A DNA stretch of 64,000 nt from assembly GCF_003313335.1 (NCBI RefSeq), contig NZ_QMHP01000005.1, positions 62,001-126,000 of the forward strand. The letters run 5' to 3'. The translations under genes were made by a program, and so were the position numbers. Within the stretch, counting starts at the first letter, position 1. The number at the start of each line of letters is the position of its first letter. Under the pieces are notes generated by a model. It was given only the letters and a program-made list of their open reading frames with translations. It was not told the DNA's origin and ran no database searches. This stretch comes from Pedobacter zeaxanthinifaciens. GTDB lineage: Bacteria; Bacteroidota; Bacteroidia; Sphingobacteriales; Sphingobacteriaceae. This document shows, piece after piece, positions 8,390 through 16,549 of the stretch.

Positions 8390-8932
8390 CTACCCCAATC
8401 CCAATTTTATCAAGGCAAATACCGCATAGTTCAACATATCTTGATAATTCGCTTTGATTCCTTCCGAAGCCAAAGTTTGCCCATCATTATCTTCAATTTG
8501 CTTCACCCTTAAAATCTTCATTAAAATCAAATCCGTTAATGAACTTATGCGCATGTCACGCCAAGCTTCCCCGTAGTCATGATTTTTTGCCGACATTAAA
8601 TCCTTTGTTTCCTGCACACGCTCATCATAATAAGCCTCTGTAACATCAACAGGCAATTCGTTGGGTTCGTTTTCAGCTAACTCCAACTGTAAAATAGCCA
8701 TCACACAATAATTAATAATCCCGATATATTCCGAGGTTACATCCTCCCCTACTTTCGAAACTTTTTTCTCTTCTAAAGTTCTGATGCGCTGCGCTTTGAT
8801 AAAAATTTGATCGGTAATAGACGAAGGGCGTAAAATACGCCAAGCAGTACCGTAATCTTTTGTTTTCTTAATAAAAAGCGATTTGCAAACCGCTATGACC
8901 TGATCGTATTCTAAAGATGTATTTGCTGCCAA
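8390..8932 (-). CDS. DUF1599 protein, two tandem repeats
   Basis: Conserved Bacteroidota protein of unknown function. The 180 residues are an internal duplication: KKTKDYGTAWRILRPSSITD at about 22-41 matches AKNHDYGEAWRDMRISSLTD at about 113-132, followed in each half by an Arg/Glu helix and an NYAVFAL or NYCVMAI helix. The pattern DYGxAWR is reminiscent of all-alpha NTP-hydrolase-like folds, but I do not assign a reaction. It is divergent from folP with about 60 bases between the starts. Confidence 0.85.
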   Translation of the reverse strand: MAANTSLEYDQVIAVCKSLFIKKTKDYGTAWRILRPSSITDQIFIKAQRIRTLEEKKVSKVGEDVTSEYIGIINYCVMAILQLELAENEPNELPVDVTEAYYDERVQETKDLMSAKNHDYGEAWRDMRISSLTDLILMKILRVKQIEDNDGQTLASEGIKANYQDMLNYAVFALIKLGLG

Positions 8933-8969
8933 AACAATTAAAATATTTAATGTTTAGCCAATAATAGGC

Positions 8970-8977
8970 TATTTTTG
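8970..8977 (+). promoter_or_regulatory. Promoter -7 element for folP
   Basis: TATTTTTG matches the Bacteroidota -7 consensus TAnnTTTG exactly, 14 bases before the folP ATG, which predicts a very short leader. The upstream element is weak (TTTA about 20 bases before). Confidence 0.5.
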
Positions 8978-8991
8978 TTTGATATAAACCG

Positions 8992-9846
8992 ATGGCTAAA
9001 GATACATTTTTAAACCGAAAACACACGCTAAACTGCAAAGGCAAATTGATTGATCTCAGCCAGCCTGCGGTAATGGCGATACTGAATATTACTCCCGATT
9101 CGTTTTACAGTGCTAGTCGTGCTGGGAGCGTTGAACAGGCATTACGCCACACCGAAAGCTTCTTGGAGCATGGCGCTAAATTCATAGATGTTGGTGCCTA
9201 CTCTTCTCGTCCGGGCGCTGCCGACGTTAACGAAGCCGAAGAAATAACACGACTAGTCCCTATAGTTAGTGCCATTAACAAAACCTTTCCAGAAGCCATA
9301 ATTTCTGTAGACACATTCAGGGCAAAAGTAGCTGAGGAAGGCATCAATTCAGGTGCGCATATCATCAACGATATTGCGGCTGGAAATTTAGATGAGAAAA
9401 TGTTCGAAACGGTAGCCAGGCTACGGGTGCCTTACATTATGATGCACATGCAAGGTACACCGCAAACGATGCAACAAAATCCAACTTACGAAAATGTCAG
9501 TAAAGAGGTGTTCGCCTACTTTAGCGAAAAAATCAGCACCTTACAAAATTTAGGGGTGAAGGACATGGTGTTGGACCCCGGATTTGGTTTCGCAAAAACT
9601 TTGGAACATAACTACCAACTTTTAAAAGACCTGCAACTGCTCAATTTTTTTGAACTGCCGGTATTGGTCGGTATTTCTAGAAAATCGATGATCACAAAGG
9701 CGCTTGACATTAAAACTGAAGATGCCTTAAATGGAACGACTGTGCTTAATACCGCCGCCTTACTCAAAGGAGCCAATATTTTACGTGTCCACGATGTAAA
9801 GGAAGCCGTTGAGTGTGTAAAGCTGATTAGCAGGCTTGTTGGTTAG
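8992..9846 (+). CDS. folP: Dihydropteroate synthase
   Basis: Condenses 6-hydroxymethyl-7,8-dihydropterin diphosphate with p-aminobenzoate to dihydropteroate in folate synthesis. Seen: 284 residues, TIM barrel with all signature segments: AILNITPDSFY (about 23-33), DVGAYSSRPGA (61-71), VDTFRAKVAEEG, IINDIAAG, MMHMQGTPQTMQ (about 148-159), DPGFGFAKTLEHNYQLL (about 190-206), GISRKSMI and the C-terminal LRVHDV. Length is standard. It is followed after a long word array by the diadenylate cyclase gene on the same strand, a neighbour pair common in Bacteroidota. Confidence 0.97.
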   Translation: MAKDTFLNRKHTLNCKGKLIDLSQPAVMAILNITPDSFYSASRAGSVEQALRHTESFLEHGAKFIDVGAYSSRPGAADVNEAEEITRLVPIVSAINKTFPEAIISVDTFRAKVAEEGINSGAHIINDIAAGNLDEKMFETVARLRVPYIMMHMQGTPQTMQQNPTYENVSKEVFAYFSEKISTLQNLGVKDMVLDPGFGFAKTLEHNYQLLKDLQLLNFFELPVLVGISRKSMITKALDIKTEDALNGTTVLNTAALLKGANILRVHDVKEAVECVKLISRLVG

Positions 9847-10063
9847 TTGTTTGGTTTTTTTGTTTTTTGGTTGTTTGGTTAATTGGTTAACTGGTGATTT
9901 GGTTAATTGACTATTGGTGCTTGATTATTGATTATTGTTTATTGGTGCTTGATTATTGGCCAGTTCACCTCCCTAATAACAACAATAACTTATCCCTAAT
10001 CCCTGACTACTGATACCTAACAACTGATACCTGATCCCTACCCCCTAATACCTAACAACTAAA
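9842..10063. repeat. Gene-less word array with two opposed arms
   Basis: Left arm (9842-9960) is G/T-rich, built of GGTTAATTG-, TTGATTATTG- and GGTGCTTG-type words, and includes an exact 18-bp direct repeat ATTGGTGCTTGATTATTG at 9913-9930 and 9941-9958. Right arm (9961-10063) is A/C-rich, with CCTAATCCC, CTGATACCTAACAACTGA and CCCTAATACC. The opposite strand bias of the two halves allows extensive imperfect folding. No gene is visible inside. Confidence 0.75.
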
Positions 10064-10085
10064 AAAATTACTATCTTGTACAGCA

Positions 10086-10868
10086 ATGAAGATTGATTTT
10101 CTAAACATTACTTGGATAAATGCCATTGACATCGCTTTAGTGGCGATACTCATCTATTACATTTATAGCTTAATTCGTAATACGCTTGCCGTAAATTTAG
10201 TGCTAGGTATGGTCATCATTGTGTTGGTGTACTATATCGTTAAAGGCTTGCACATGGAGCTTTTGGAAGCGATCATTAACAAGTTTATGAGCATAGGCAT
10301 CTTAGCTTTGGTGATTATTTTCCAGCCCGAAATCCGAAGGTTTTTATTACACCTCGGCAAATCTACCTTCCTGCAAAAAAATAAAGCGTGGTGGGGCTAC
10401 CTATTCGGAAGTAAAAGTGCAGAGCAAGATAATCTTCTTCGTATCAAACCAATTATTGATGCCTGTAAAAGCATGAAAAAATCCCGTACTGGTGCCTTAA
10501 TGGTTTTCGTTAAGTACTATGATGATGAATTTTTCACCAACAGCTGCGAAATTATCGACAGCAAAATTTCCAAGCGCCTGCTCGAAAGCATCTTTCAAAA
10601 ACACAGCCCCTTACACGATGGCGCTGTAGTAATTTCCGAAAATAAAATTAAAAGTGCCAGCTGCATTTTACCGCTTACGGACAACAACAAACTGCCTGCT
10701 CAATTTGGGTTAAGACACCGAGCTGGCATTGGCGTTTCGGAAGCTACCGATGCCGTTGCGGTAATCATTTCTGAAGAAACTGGAGAAATTGCCTATGCCA
10801 AACAAGGCAGGGTACGAATGAACGTTTCTTTCGGGGAGTTGGAAAAACTGCTGAATAAAGATTTTTAG
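10086..10868 (+). CDS. cdaA: Diadenylate cyclase (CdaA type)
   Basis: Makes cyclic di-AMP from two ATP at the inner membrane. Seen: 260 residues; three N-terminal transmembrane helices (about residues 10-80), then the DAC domain with the hallmark HSPLHDGAVVI (DGA motif, about 176-186) and RHRAGIGVSEATDA (RHR motif, about 211-224). This is CdaA architecture, as opposed to soluble DisA. It is downstream of folP. c-di-AMP commonly governs osmolyte and cell-wall balance; no c-di-AMP riboswitch was seen in the window. Confidence 0.95.
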   Translation: MKIDFLNITWINAIDIALVAILIYYIYSLIRNTLAVNLVLGMVIIVLVYYIVKGLHMELLEAIINKFMSIGILALVIIFQPEIRRFLLHLGKSTFLQKNKAWWGYLFGSKSAEQDNLLRIKPIIDACKSMKKSRTGALMVFVKYYDDEFFTNSCEIIDSKISKRLLESIFQKHSPLHDGAVVISENKIKSASCILPLTDNNKLPAQFGLRHRAGIGVSEATDAVAVIISEETGEIAYAKQGRVRMNVSFGELEKLLNKDF

Positions 10869-11064
10869 TGGTTTATTACGGTAAAGTTGGGAACTTGAAC
10901 AGGATTTAACTAACCTATTATTCACCTCAGGATACCGATACACCAAATTAAAAATAGTCGCATATCGCTTGATTTTTCTGTTTTCAAGGGAATGATGGAA
11001 GATGAAACGAATTGCATCAACTTAGGCTTCACAAACTTTTTCTTCTTAATCTGTACCAAATTTA

Positions 11065-11072
11065 TATTTTTG
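11065..11072 (+). promoter_or_regulatory. Possible promoter before the YfhO gene
   Basis: TATTTTTG fits the -7 consensus, about 100 bases ahead of the YfhO gene, in a 304-base gap (10869-11172) where I see no other gene or repeat. No convincing -33 element accompanies it. Confidence 0.3.
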
Positions 11073-11172
11073 GGCTGAGTTAAAAATTAATACTAAATAT
11101 CCATGTTTATAAAACCGCAAATAAGGGCAACATGGCTATTCCATATGACAATTAAAATATCATTAACCACAT

Positions 11173-13665
11173 ATGAATAATTGGTTCAATAAAAATGGCA
11201 TCCATTTAGCCATTCTAGCAGCTTTTGTTGTTATCTGTTTTGTTTATTTCAGTCCTGTTTTGCAAGGTAAAGCGCCTGCACAGAGCGATGTGATACAGTC
11301 GAAAGCCATGCAAAAGGAAATAATGGAGTACAAAGAGAAAGATGGAAAAGGGCCTCTTTGGACAAACCAAATGTTTGGCGGTATGCCAACTTATCAAATT
11401 TGGGTTGAATATGCTTACAACGGCGCCACCTACGGAATTGCTTTAATCACCAAAGCTTTACCTAACCCTGTAGGTACTGTGCTACTGCTATTAGTTGGCG
11501 CATATTTCCTATTTATCACGCTAAAAGTTAATCCCTGGTTGGCCGCTGCAGGCGCCATTGCCTTCGCATTTACTACCTATAACTTTGTGTTAATTGCGGC
11601 AGGACATAGCAATAAAGCTTTGGCTATTGGTTTTTTTGCTCCAATTATTGCCAGTATTTTAATGACCTTGAGAGGGCGTTATTTGCTGGGAGCAAGTTTA
11701 ACAGCGCTATTTCTAGCTTTAGAAATTAGAGCTAACCACGTTCAAATGACCTATTACCTGTTCCTCGCTTTATTAATTTTAGTTGGGATAGAGTTATATC
11801 AAGCGTATAAAAACAAAACGTTACCAGGCTTCGGAAAATCAATTGGTTATTTAGCAGGTGCAGTATTGTTGGCGGTAACTATTAATGCTAGTTTGTTATG
11901 GACTACCTCTGAATATGCTGGCGAAACCAATCGTGGCAAATCAAACTTAACAGCTGATAACAGCAATAAAGAAAAAGCGGGCATGAGCAAAGATTACGCT
12001 TATGCTTGGAGCCAAGGCGTTGGTGAATCTTTCACATTTTTGATTCCAAATTTATATGGCGGCGCTACCGGTATCGATGAATTGGTAAAACCGGAAAGTC
12101 ATTTATACAAAGCAGTATCGGAAAATTTCTCCGGTGGCGACCCTGCACAAACTACGCAGGTAATTCAGCAATTGGCAGGAAGCTTTAACATGCAAGAATA
12201 TTGGGGTGAAAAACCAGGCACATCTGGTGGATATTACTTCGGAGCAATCGTTTGTTTCTTGTACATCTTCGGTTTATTTATCGTTAAAAGCCGTTTAAAA
12301 TGGTGGACTTTAGCTGTCACTGTTCTTTTTATGCTGCTATCTTTCGGTAAAAACTTCCCATTAATATCTGATTTATTTTACGATTACTTCCCTCTTTACA
12401 ATAAGTTCAGGGCGGTTGAATCTATTTTAGCCGTAGTTGGGTTGATGGTTCCTTTGTTGGCATTTTTGGCCTTAAAGGAAGCTCAGGAGAGCAAATTGGA
12501 ACAGAAAGAGTTGGTAAAGAAACTGACAATCTCTGCAGCTATTACCGGTGGTTTCGCCTTGATTGTAGCTATTGCACCTACCCTGTTTTTCAGCTTCAAA
12601 ACTAGCAACCACGCTGATATTGTACAGGCATTAACACAAGCCCTACAAAACAATGCAGCAGCGGCACAAAAATTAGCTAATGCCCTAGTTGAAGATCGTG
12701 CAGCCATTGCCCGTGCTGATGCATTTAGAGCGTTCTTGTTTATCGTAATTGGCTATGCTATTGTTTGGGCCTTCATTACTAAAAAATTAAATGCGCAATT
12801 GGCTTTTGGCCTATTGGCTTTTGCCGTATTACTAGATATGTGGCAGGTAGACCGCAAGTATTTGAACAACAAAAACTTCGAAAGCAAATCAACCTTAACT
12901 AACTATTTCCAACCTAGGGACGTAGACAACTTCATTGCTGGTGATAAGGATTACTTTAGGGTGTACGATCAATCGATCAATACGTTTAGTGATGCAAGCA
13001 CTTCTAACTTCCATAAAACAATTGGTGGTTACCATGCGGCAAAATTGAAAAGATACGATGAACTGATTCAACATCAATTTAGCAAAGCGGTAAATCAAGA
13101 TGTGTTGGACATGCTGAATACCAGATACTTTATTACGCAAGATCCTCAAAACGGCTCTTACAAAATGAGCAGAAATGCAACTGCTTTAGGTAATGCTTGG
13201 ATTGTAAAAGGCGTGCAGTTTGTTAAAAATTCGGATGAGGAAATGAAAGCAATCAGCAGTTTCGACCCTAAAAGCGAAGCTATTATAGATGAGCGTTACA
13301 AATCTTTATTGGATACCACTCGTTTAGGCGCAGATCCTACTGCATTCATCAAATTAGAGAAATATCATCCTGACCATATGGAATACAGCTACAGTGCACC
13401 TCGTGATGCAATTGCAGTATTTTCGGAAGTTTACTACGATAAAGGCTGGAATATGTACGTTGATGGCGAACAAAAACCGTATTTCCGTGCCGATTATATT
13501 TTACGTGCTGCTCAACTTCCAGCAGGTAACCACAAAGTGGAATTTAAATTCGAACCTAAATCATATTATACAGGCGAAAAAATATCATTAGCTGGGACAG
13601 TGTTATTATTACTTTGCCTAGGTTTTGCTGGTTATAGCGAAACCAAAAAGAAAAAAACAGCTTAA
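11173..13665 (+). CDS. YfhO-family large membrane protein
   Basis: Polytopic membrane protein of the YfhO family, related to GT-C-fold glycosyltransferases. Seen: 830 residues with at least ten hydrophobic helices in the first 560 (for example WLAAAGAIAFAFTTYNFVLIAAGHSNK), an early extracytoplasmic acidic segment near residue 38 (QSDVIQSKAMQKEIMEYK), a soluble C-terminal part (about 580-790) with VFSEVYYDKGWNMYVDG, typical of YfhO C-termini, and a last helix before the basic tail. Some Firmicutes members help glycosylate lipoteichoic acid; the role in Bacteroidota is unknown. Single gene, closed by a terminator. Confidence 0.9.
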   Translation: MNNWFNKNGIHLAILAAFVVICFVYFSPVLQGKAPAQSDVIQSKAMQKEIMEYKEKDGKGPLWTNQMFGGMPTYQIWVEYAYNGATYGIALITKALPNPVGTVLLLLVGAYFLFITLKVNPWLAAAGAIAFAFTTYNFVLIAAGHSNKALAIGFFAPIIASILMTLRGRYLLGASLTALFLALEIRANHVQMTYYLFLALLILVGIELYQAYKNKTLPGFGKSIGYLAGAVLLAVTINASLLWTTSEYAGETNRGKSNLTADNSNKEKAGMSKDYAYAWSQGVGESFTFLIPNLYGGATGIDELVKPESHLYKAVSENFSGGDPAQTTQVIQQLAGSFNMQEYWGEKPGTSGGYYFGAIVCFLYIFGLFIVKSRLKWWTLAVTVLFMLLSFGKNFPLISDLFYDYFPLYNKFRAVESILAVVGLMVPLLAFLALKEAQESKLEQKELVKKLTISAAITGGFALIVAIAPTLFFSFKTSNHADIVQALTQALQNNAAAAQKLANALVEDRAAIARADAFRAFLFIVIGYAIVWAFITKKLNAQLAFGLLAFAVLLDMWQVDRKYLNNKNFESKSTLTNYFQPRDVDNFIAGDKDYFRVYDQSINTFSDASTSNFHKTIGGYHAAKLKRYDELIQHQFSKAVNQDVLDMLNTRYFITQDPQNGSYKMSRNATALGNAWIVKGVQFVKNSDEEMKAISSFDPKSEAIIDERYKSLLDTTRLGADPTAFIKLEKYHPDHMEYSYSAPRDAIAVFSEVYYDKGWNMYVDGEQKPYFRADYILRAAQLPAGNHKVEFKFEPKSYYTGEKISLAGTVLLLLCLGFAGYSETKKKKTA

Positions 13666-13708
13666 TATTTACAGTGCTACCTTATTGGCGTTAGCATACA
13701 TCCAAAGA

Positions 13709-13738
13709 AAGCCCTTAGCAATTTGCTAGGGGCTTTTT
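13709..13738 (+). terminator. Terminator after the YfhO gene
   Basis: Stem AGCCCTTAGCAA pairs with TTGCTAGGGGCT (one wobble) around a very short loop, followed by TTTTT. Confidence 0.85.
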
Positions 13739-13766
13739 CGTTTGCCTTTACGCTTTGTTTATCCAA

Positions 13767-13796
13767 TTTGAAATCTTCAATTAAATTGTATTTTTA
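13767..13796 (+). promoter_or_regulatory. Promoter of class V aminotransferase gene
   Basis: TTTG at 13767-13770 and TATTTTTA at 13789-13796 are 18 bases apart, close to the TTTG-N(17-23)-TAnnTTTG layout; the ATG follows 15 bases later. The last base of the -7 element departs from consensus. Confidence 0.45.
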
Positions 13797-13811
13797 GGCA
13801 AAGAATTCATC

Positions 13812-14999
13812 ATGCAAATAGATCAAATAAGGCAGGATACACGAGGTTGCCACGATAAGATTTTCCTAAACAGCGCTGGAGCCTCTTTAATGCCCAAAAG
13901 CGTAATCCAAAAACAAATGGAATACCTGCAATTGGAGCAAGAATTTGGTGGATATCATGTAGCAAGCCAACAAAATACCGCTTTAAATGAGTTTTACATT
14001 GAGGCTGCAAAGCTTATTAACTGTAAGCCACAAAATATCGCGTTTGCTACCAATGCCACCGATGCTTATGCGAAGGCACTATCTAGCATACCATTTAAAC
14101 CTGGAGATAGTATTGTTACCACTGATGACGATTACATCTCCAATCAAATTGCTTTCCTATCACTACAACAGAGGCTAAGCCTTCGTATTCATCGTGTTAA
14201 AAAATTAGCTAACAACGAAATAGATCTAAATGATTTCCTTCAGTTAGTTAAAAATCATCAACCTAAATTAGTAGCGGTAACACACATTCCGTCTAATTCG
14301 GGTTTAATCCAAAACGTCGAGGAAATTGGGGAAATCTGTAAACAAAACGGAATCCTGTATTTAGTTGATGCCTGCCAATCTGTTGGTCAACTCCTTGTTG
14401 ACACCCAAAAAATCGCCTGTGATTTCCTAACGGCTACTGGCAGAAAATTTTTAAGAGGGCCACGGGGCACTGGCTTCCTTTACGTATCTGATCGTGTGCT
14501 GTCGCAAGGTTTAGCGCCATTATTACTAGACATGAGCGGTGCCCGCTGGACAGCACCAAATGCCTATGAGTTAAGCGATGATGCGAAGCGCTTTGAAATT
14601 TGGGAGAGATCATGTGCATCTGTTATTGGCCTAACTGAAGCCATACGCTATGCAAATAGTGTTGGAATGGCTAATATAGAAGCTTATAACATCAACCTGA
14701 GCTCGCAATTGCGGGAAATGTTACAACGCAACAGTAACTTAGAGGTTTTGGACAAAGGTTTGAAATTAGCAAGCATCGTCACTTTTCATCATCACAATGT
14801 GCCGCTACAGGCATTGCAAGAAGTACTTTCCAAAAATAACATTTACTATTCTGTAAGTTTTAAAGGAGGTGCATTAATAGATTTTAGTGAAAAAAATGTA
14901 GACTGGGCAATTCGATTTTCGCCTCATTATTTTAATACACTTGAAGAAATGGAAGCCGTTACTGACTTATTGTCAGCAGACAACTTCTCTTCGCTTTAA
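13812..14999 (+). CDS. Class V aminotransferase-fold PLP enzyme
   Basis: PLP enzyme of the cysteine desulfurase / isopenicillin-N-epimerase-like group. Seen: 395 residues; IFLNSAGASLMP at the N-terminus, ATNATDAYAKAL phosphate-binding segment (about 77-88), VAVTHIPSNSGLIQNVEEIG (about 155-174), LVDACQSVGQ with the PLP-ring Asp and Gln (about 182-191), and the Schiff-base Lys in ATGRKFLRGPRGTGFLYV (about 205-222). There is no clear catalytic Cys loop of the SufS type, so desulfurase activity is doubtful; an amine-lyase, epimerase or aminotransferase role is equally possible. It stands alone between a terminator and the next promoter. Confidence 0.88.
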   Translation: MQIDQIRQDTRGCHDKIFLNSAGASLMPKSVIQKQMEYLQLEQEFGGYHVASQQNTALNEFYIEAAKLINCKPQNIAFATNATDAYAKALSSIPFKPGDSIVTTDDDYISNQIAFLSLQQRLSLRIHRVKKLANNEIDLNDFLQLVKNHQPKLVAVTHIPSNSGLIQNVEEIGEICKQNGILYLVDACQSVGQLLVDTQKIACDFLTATGRKFLRGPRGTGFLYVSDRVLSQGLAPLLLDMSGARWTAPNAYELSDDAKRFEIWERSCASVIGLTEAIRYANSVGMANIEAYNINLSSQLREMLQRNSNLEVLDKGLKLASIVTFHHHNVPLQALQEVLSKNNIYYSVSFKGGALIDFSEKNVDWAIRFSPHYFNTLEEMEAVTDLLSADNFSSL

Positions 15000-15131
15000 T
15001 TTAGCTATTATTTTTGCCGAAATCACTACATTTTCTAATCTCATTTTAATAGTTCAATCATGATTTTGTAAAATCAGATTTTTGCCAAAGCATATTGGCC
15101 TTAAGATTGTTAGCAATCATCAAACAGCATT

Positions 15132-15139
15132 TATCTTTG
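15132..15139 (+). promoter_or_regulatory. Promoter -7 element ahead of the exporter operon
   Basis: TATCTTTG is an exact TAnnTTTG match that ends 6 bases before the ATG at 15146. If used, transcription would begin at or next to the start codon, giving a leaderless mRNA. Confidence 0.5.
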
Positions 15140-15145
15140 CAAACC

Positions 15146-15487
15146 ATGATTGCTTTGTTTAAAAACAAGATTTCCATTTACCTTTTTAGCGCCTTGCTGT
15201 TTTTCAGCTTTGCGGTAAAAACTAGCGTTTGCCTAGGCAAGCAATGGTCAGTTGTTTTTATAGATACCGATGATGAACATCCAAACGAGGAGGAGAGTCA
15301 AGGTAAAAAAGATAACAAATCACTAAGGATGGTGCGTAAGGCTTGGTACTTCCAATGGCCAGACAACCATACTTATTTCACTAAAGAGCCGGCAACCTGG
15401 GAAGCACACAACAGTGTTTACTTACTTGCTATCATTTCCGAGCCGCTCATTCCTATCATTACACAACCACCCGAGTTTGTAGCATAA
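15146..15487 (+). CDS. Small exported or membrane-anchored protein, unknown
   Basis: No family recognised. The start is set at the ATG at 15146, because the longer frame begins with TTG upstream of the predicted promoter. Seen: 113 residues; MIALFKNKISIYLFSALLFF forms a hydrophobic N-terminal helix (signal peptide or anchor), then an acidic stretch DTDDEHPNEEESQGKKDNK, a Trp-rich part (VRKAWYFQWPDNHTYFTKEP) and a hydrophobic C-terminus LLAIISEPLIPIITQPPEF. It lies 54 bases ahead of the ABC membrane domain gene on the same strand, so it could be a cargo or accessory of that exporter; this is only inferred from position. Confidence 0.6.
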   Translation: MIALFKNKISIYLFSALLFFSFAVKTSVCLGKQWSVVFIDTDDEHPNEEESQGKKDNKSLRMVRKAWYFQWPDNHTYFTKEPATWEAHNSVYLLAIISEPLIPIITQPPEFVA

Positions 15488-15541
15488 TTAACGTTACAAC
15501 AACTATTATTCCCATTATATCTGCTTTATTTATAATCTTTT

Positions 15542-16549
15542 ATGAAAAAGAAACATGCCGAATCGGCTTTAAAGCCTTGGCAGCGCCTAGTTGCGATATT
15601 GCATTTTGAGCGATCATCGATTAACTACATTTTATTTTACGCCATACTCATTGGTTTGCTGGGCTTGTCGCTACCCTTAGGTACTACGGCCATATTTAAC
15701 TTATTGAGTAACGGCTCTATGTACAGCTCCACTTATATTTTAATTGCGGTGGTACTTTTAGGTATCTTAATTGGCGGCTTGCTTTTAATTGGTCAGCTCA
15801 CGTTAGTGGAACTGGTAGAGCAAAAAATATTTGCACGTACATCCTTAGAGTTTGCCTACCGCTTGCCCCGAATTAAAAAATCCGAACTTGAGGGCGAACA
15901 TCCACCTGAATTGGTCAATCGTTTCTTCGGTATCCTTACCATACAAAAAGGTTTAACCAAACTGGTGGTTGAAATTGTTGCAGCCGCGGTATTGATTGTA
16001 TTCAGTGCCATTTTGCTTTCTTTTTACCATCCAGTTTATATGGCTTTCGGGATTTTTATCATGATAGCCCTACCTTTTGTGGTAGCACTTTATTATAAGG
16101 AAGCTGTTAAAACAAGTTTGAAGGAATCTAGTCATAAATACCAAGTGGTAGCCTATTTGGAAGAAGTAGCAGGAAATTTGGACAGCTATCGTGGAAATGA
16201 AGCGAAGATGAAAGAAGCGATGGATATCACGGATGAAATCACTTCCAACTATCTTAAATCACGCACCAACCACTTTCGCATCCTACGTAAGTTTTTCGCC
16301 AGTTCCATCATCATACGCACCATACTAATGGGCGCTTTGTTAGTGATGGGCTCGTACTTCGTAATTGAAAGACAAATGACCTTTGGGCAGTTTGTAGCTG
16401 CAGAGGTAATTGTGGTACAAATTAGCTATGCCGTAGAGAAAATTATGACCAGCATGAATACCATTTTTGACATGGTAACGGCTGCAGAGAAATTGGCTGT
16501 AGTAACTGATTTAGATTTAAACGAGGGAGAGGAGGCTAATCATGGCTAA
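15542..16549 (+). CDS. ABC exporter membrane domain without ATPase
   Basis: Type-I exporter transmembrane domain (HlyB/PrtD-like fold) as a free-standing protein. Seen: 335 residues with six predicted helices grouped 2+2+2 (about 28-52, 62-88, 138-160, 163-187, 252-275, 285-308), the long intracellular helices between them (TLVELVEQKIFARTSLEFAY, then YLEEVAGNLDSYRGNEAKM), and an end at the point where the nucleotide-binding domain normally begins. No Walker A, signature LSGGQ or Walker B occurs, and the HlyD gene overlaps its last 8 bases, so the ATPase has not been lost by a frameshift here. The ATPase must be supplied in trans or the protein works differently. Confidence 0.85.
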   Translation: MKKKHAESALKPWQRLVAILHFERSSINYILFYAILIGLLGLSLPLGTTAIFNLLSNGSMYSSTYILIAVVLLGILIGGLLLIGQLTLVELVEQKIFARTSLEFAYRLPRIKKSELEGEHPPELVNRFFGILTIQKGLTKLVVEIVAAAVLIVFSAILLSFYHPVYMAFGIFIMIALPFVVALYYKEAVKTSLKESSHKYQVVAYLEEVAGNLDSYRGNEAKMKEAMDITDEITSNYLKSRTNHFRILRKFFASSIIIRTILMGALLVMGSYFVIERQMTFGQFVAAEVIVVQISYAVEKIMTSMNTIFDMVTAAEKLAVVTDLDLNEGEEANHG

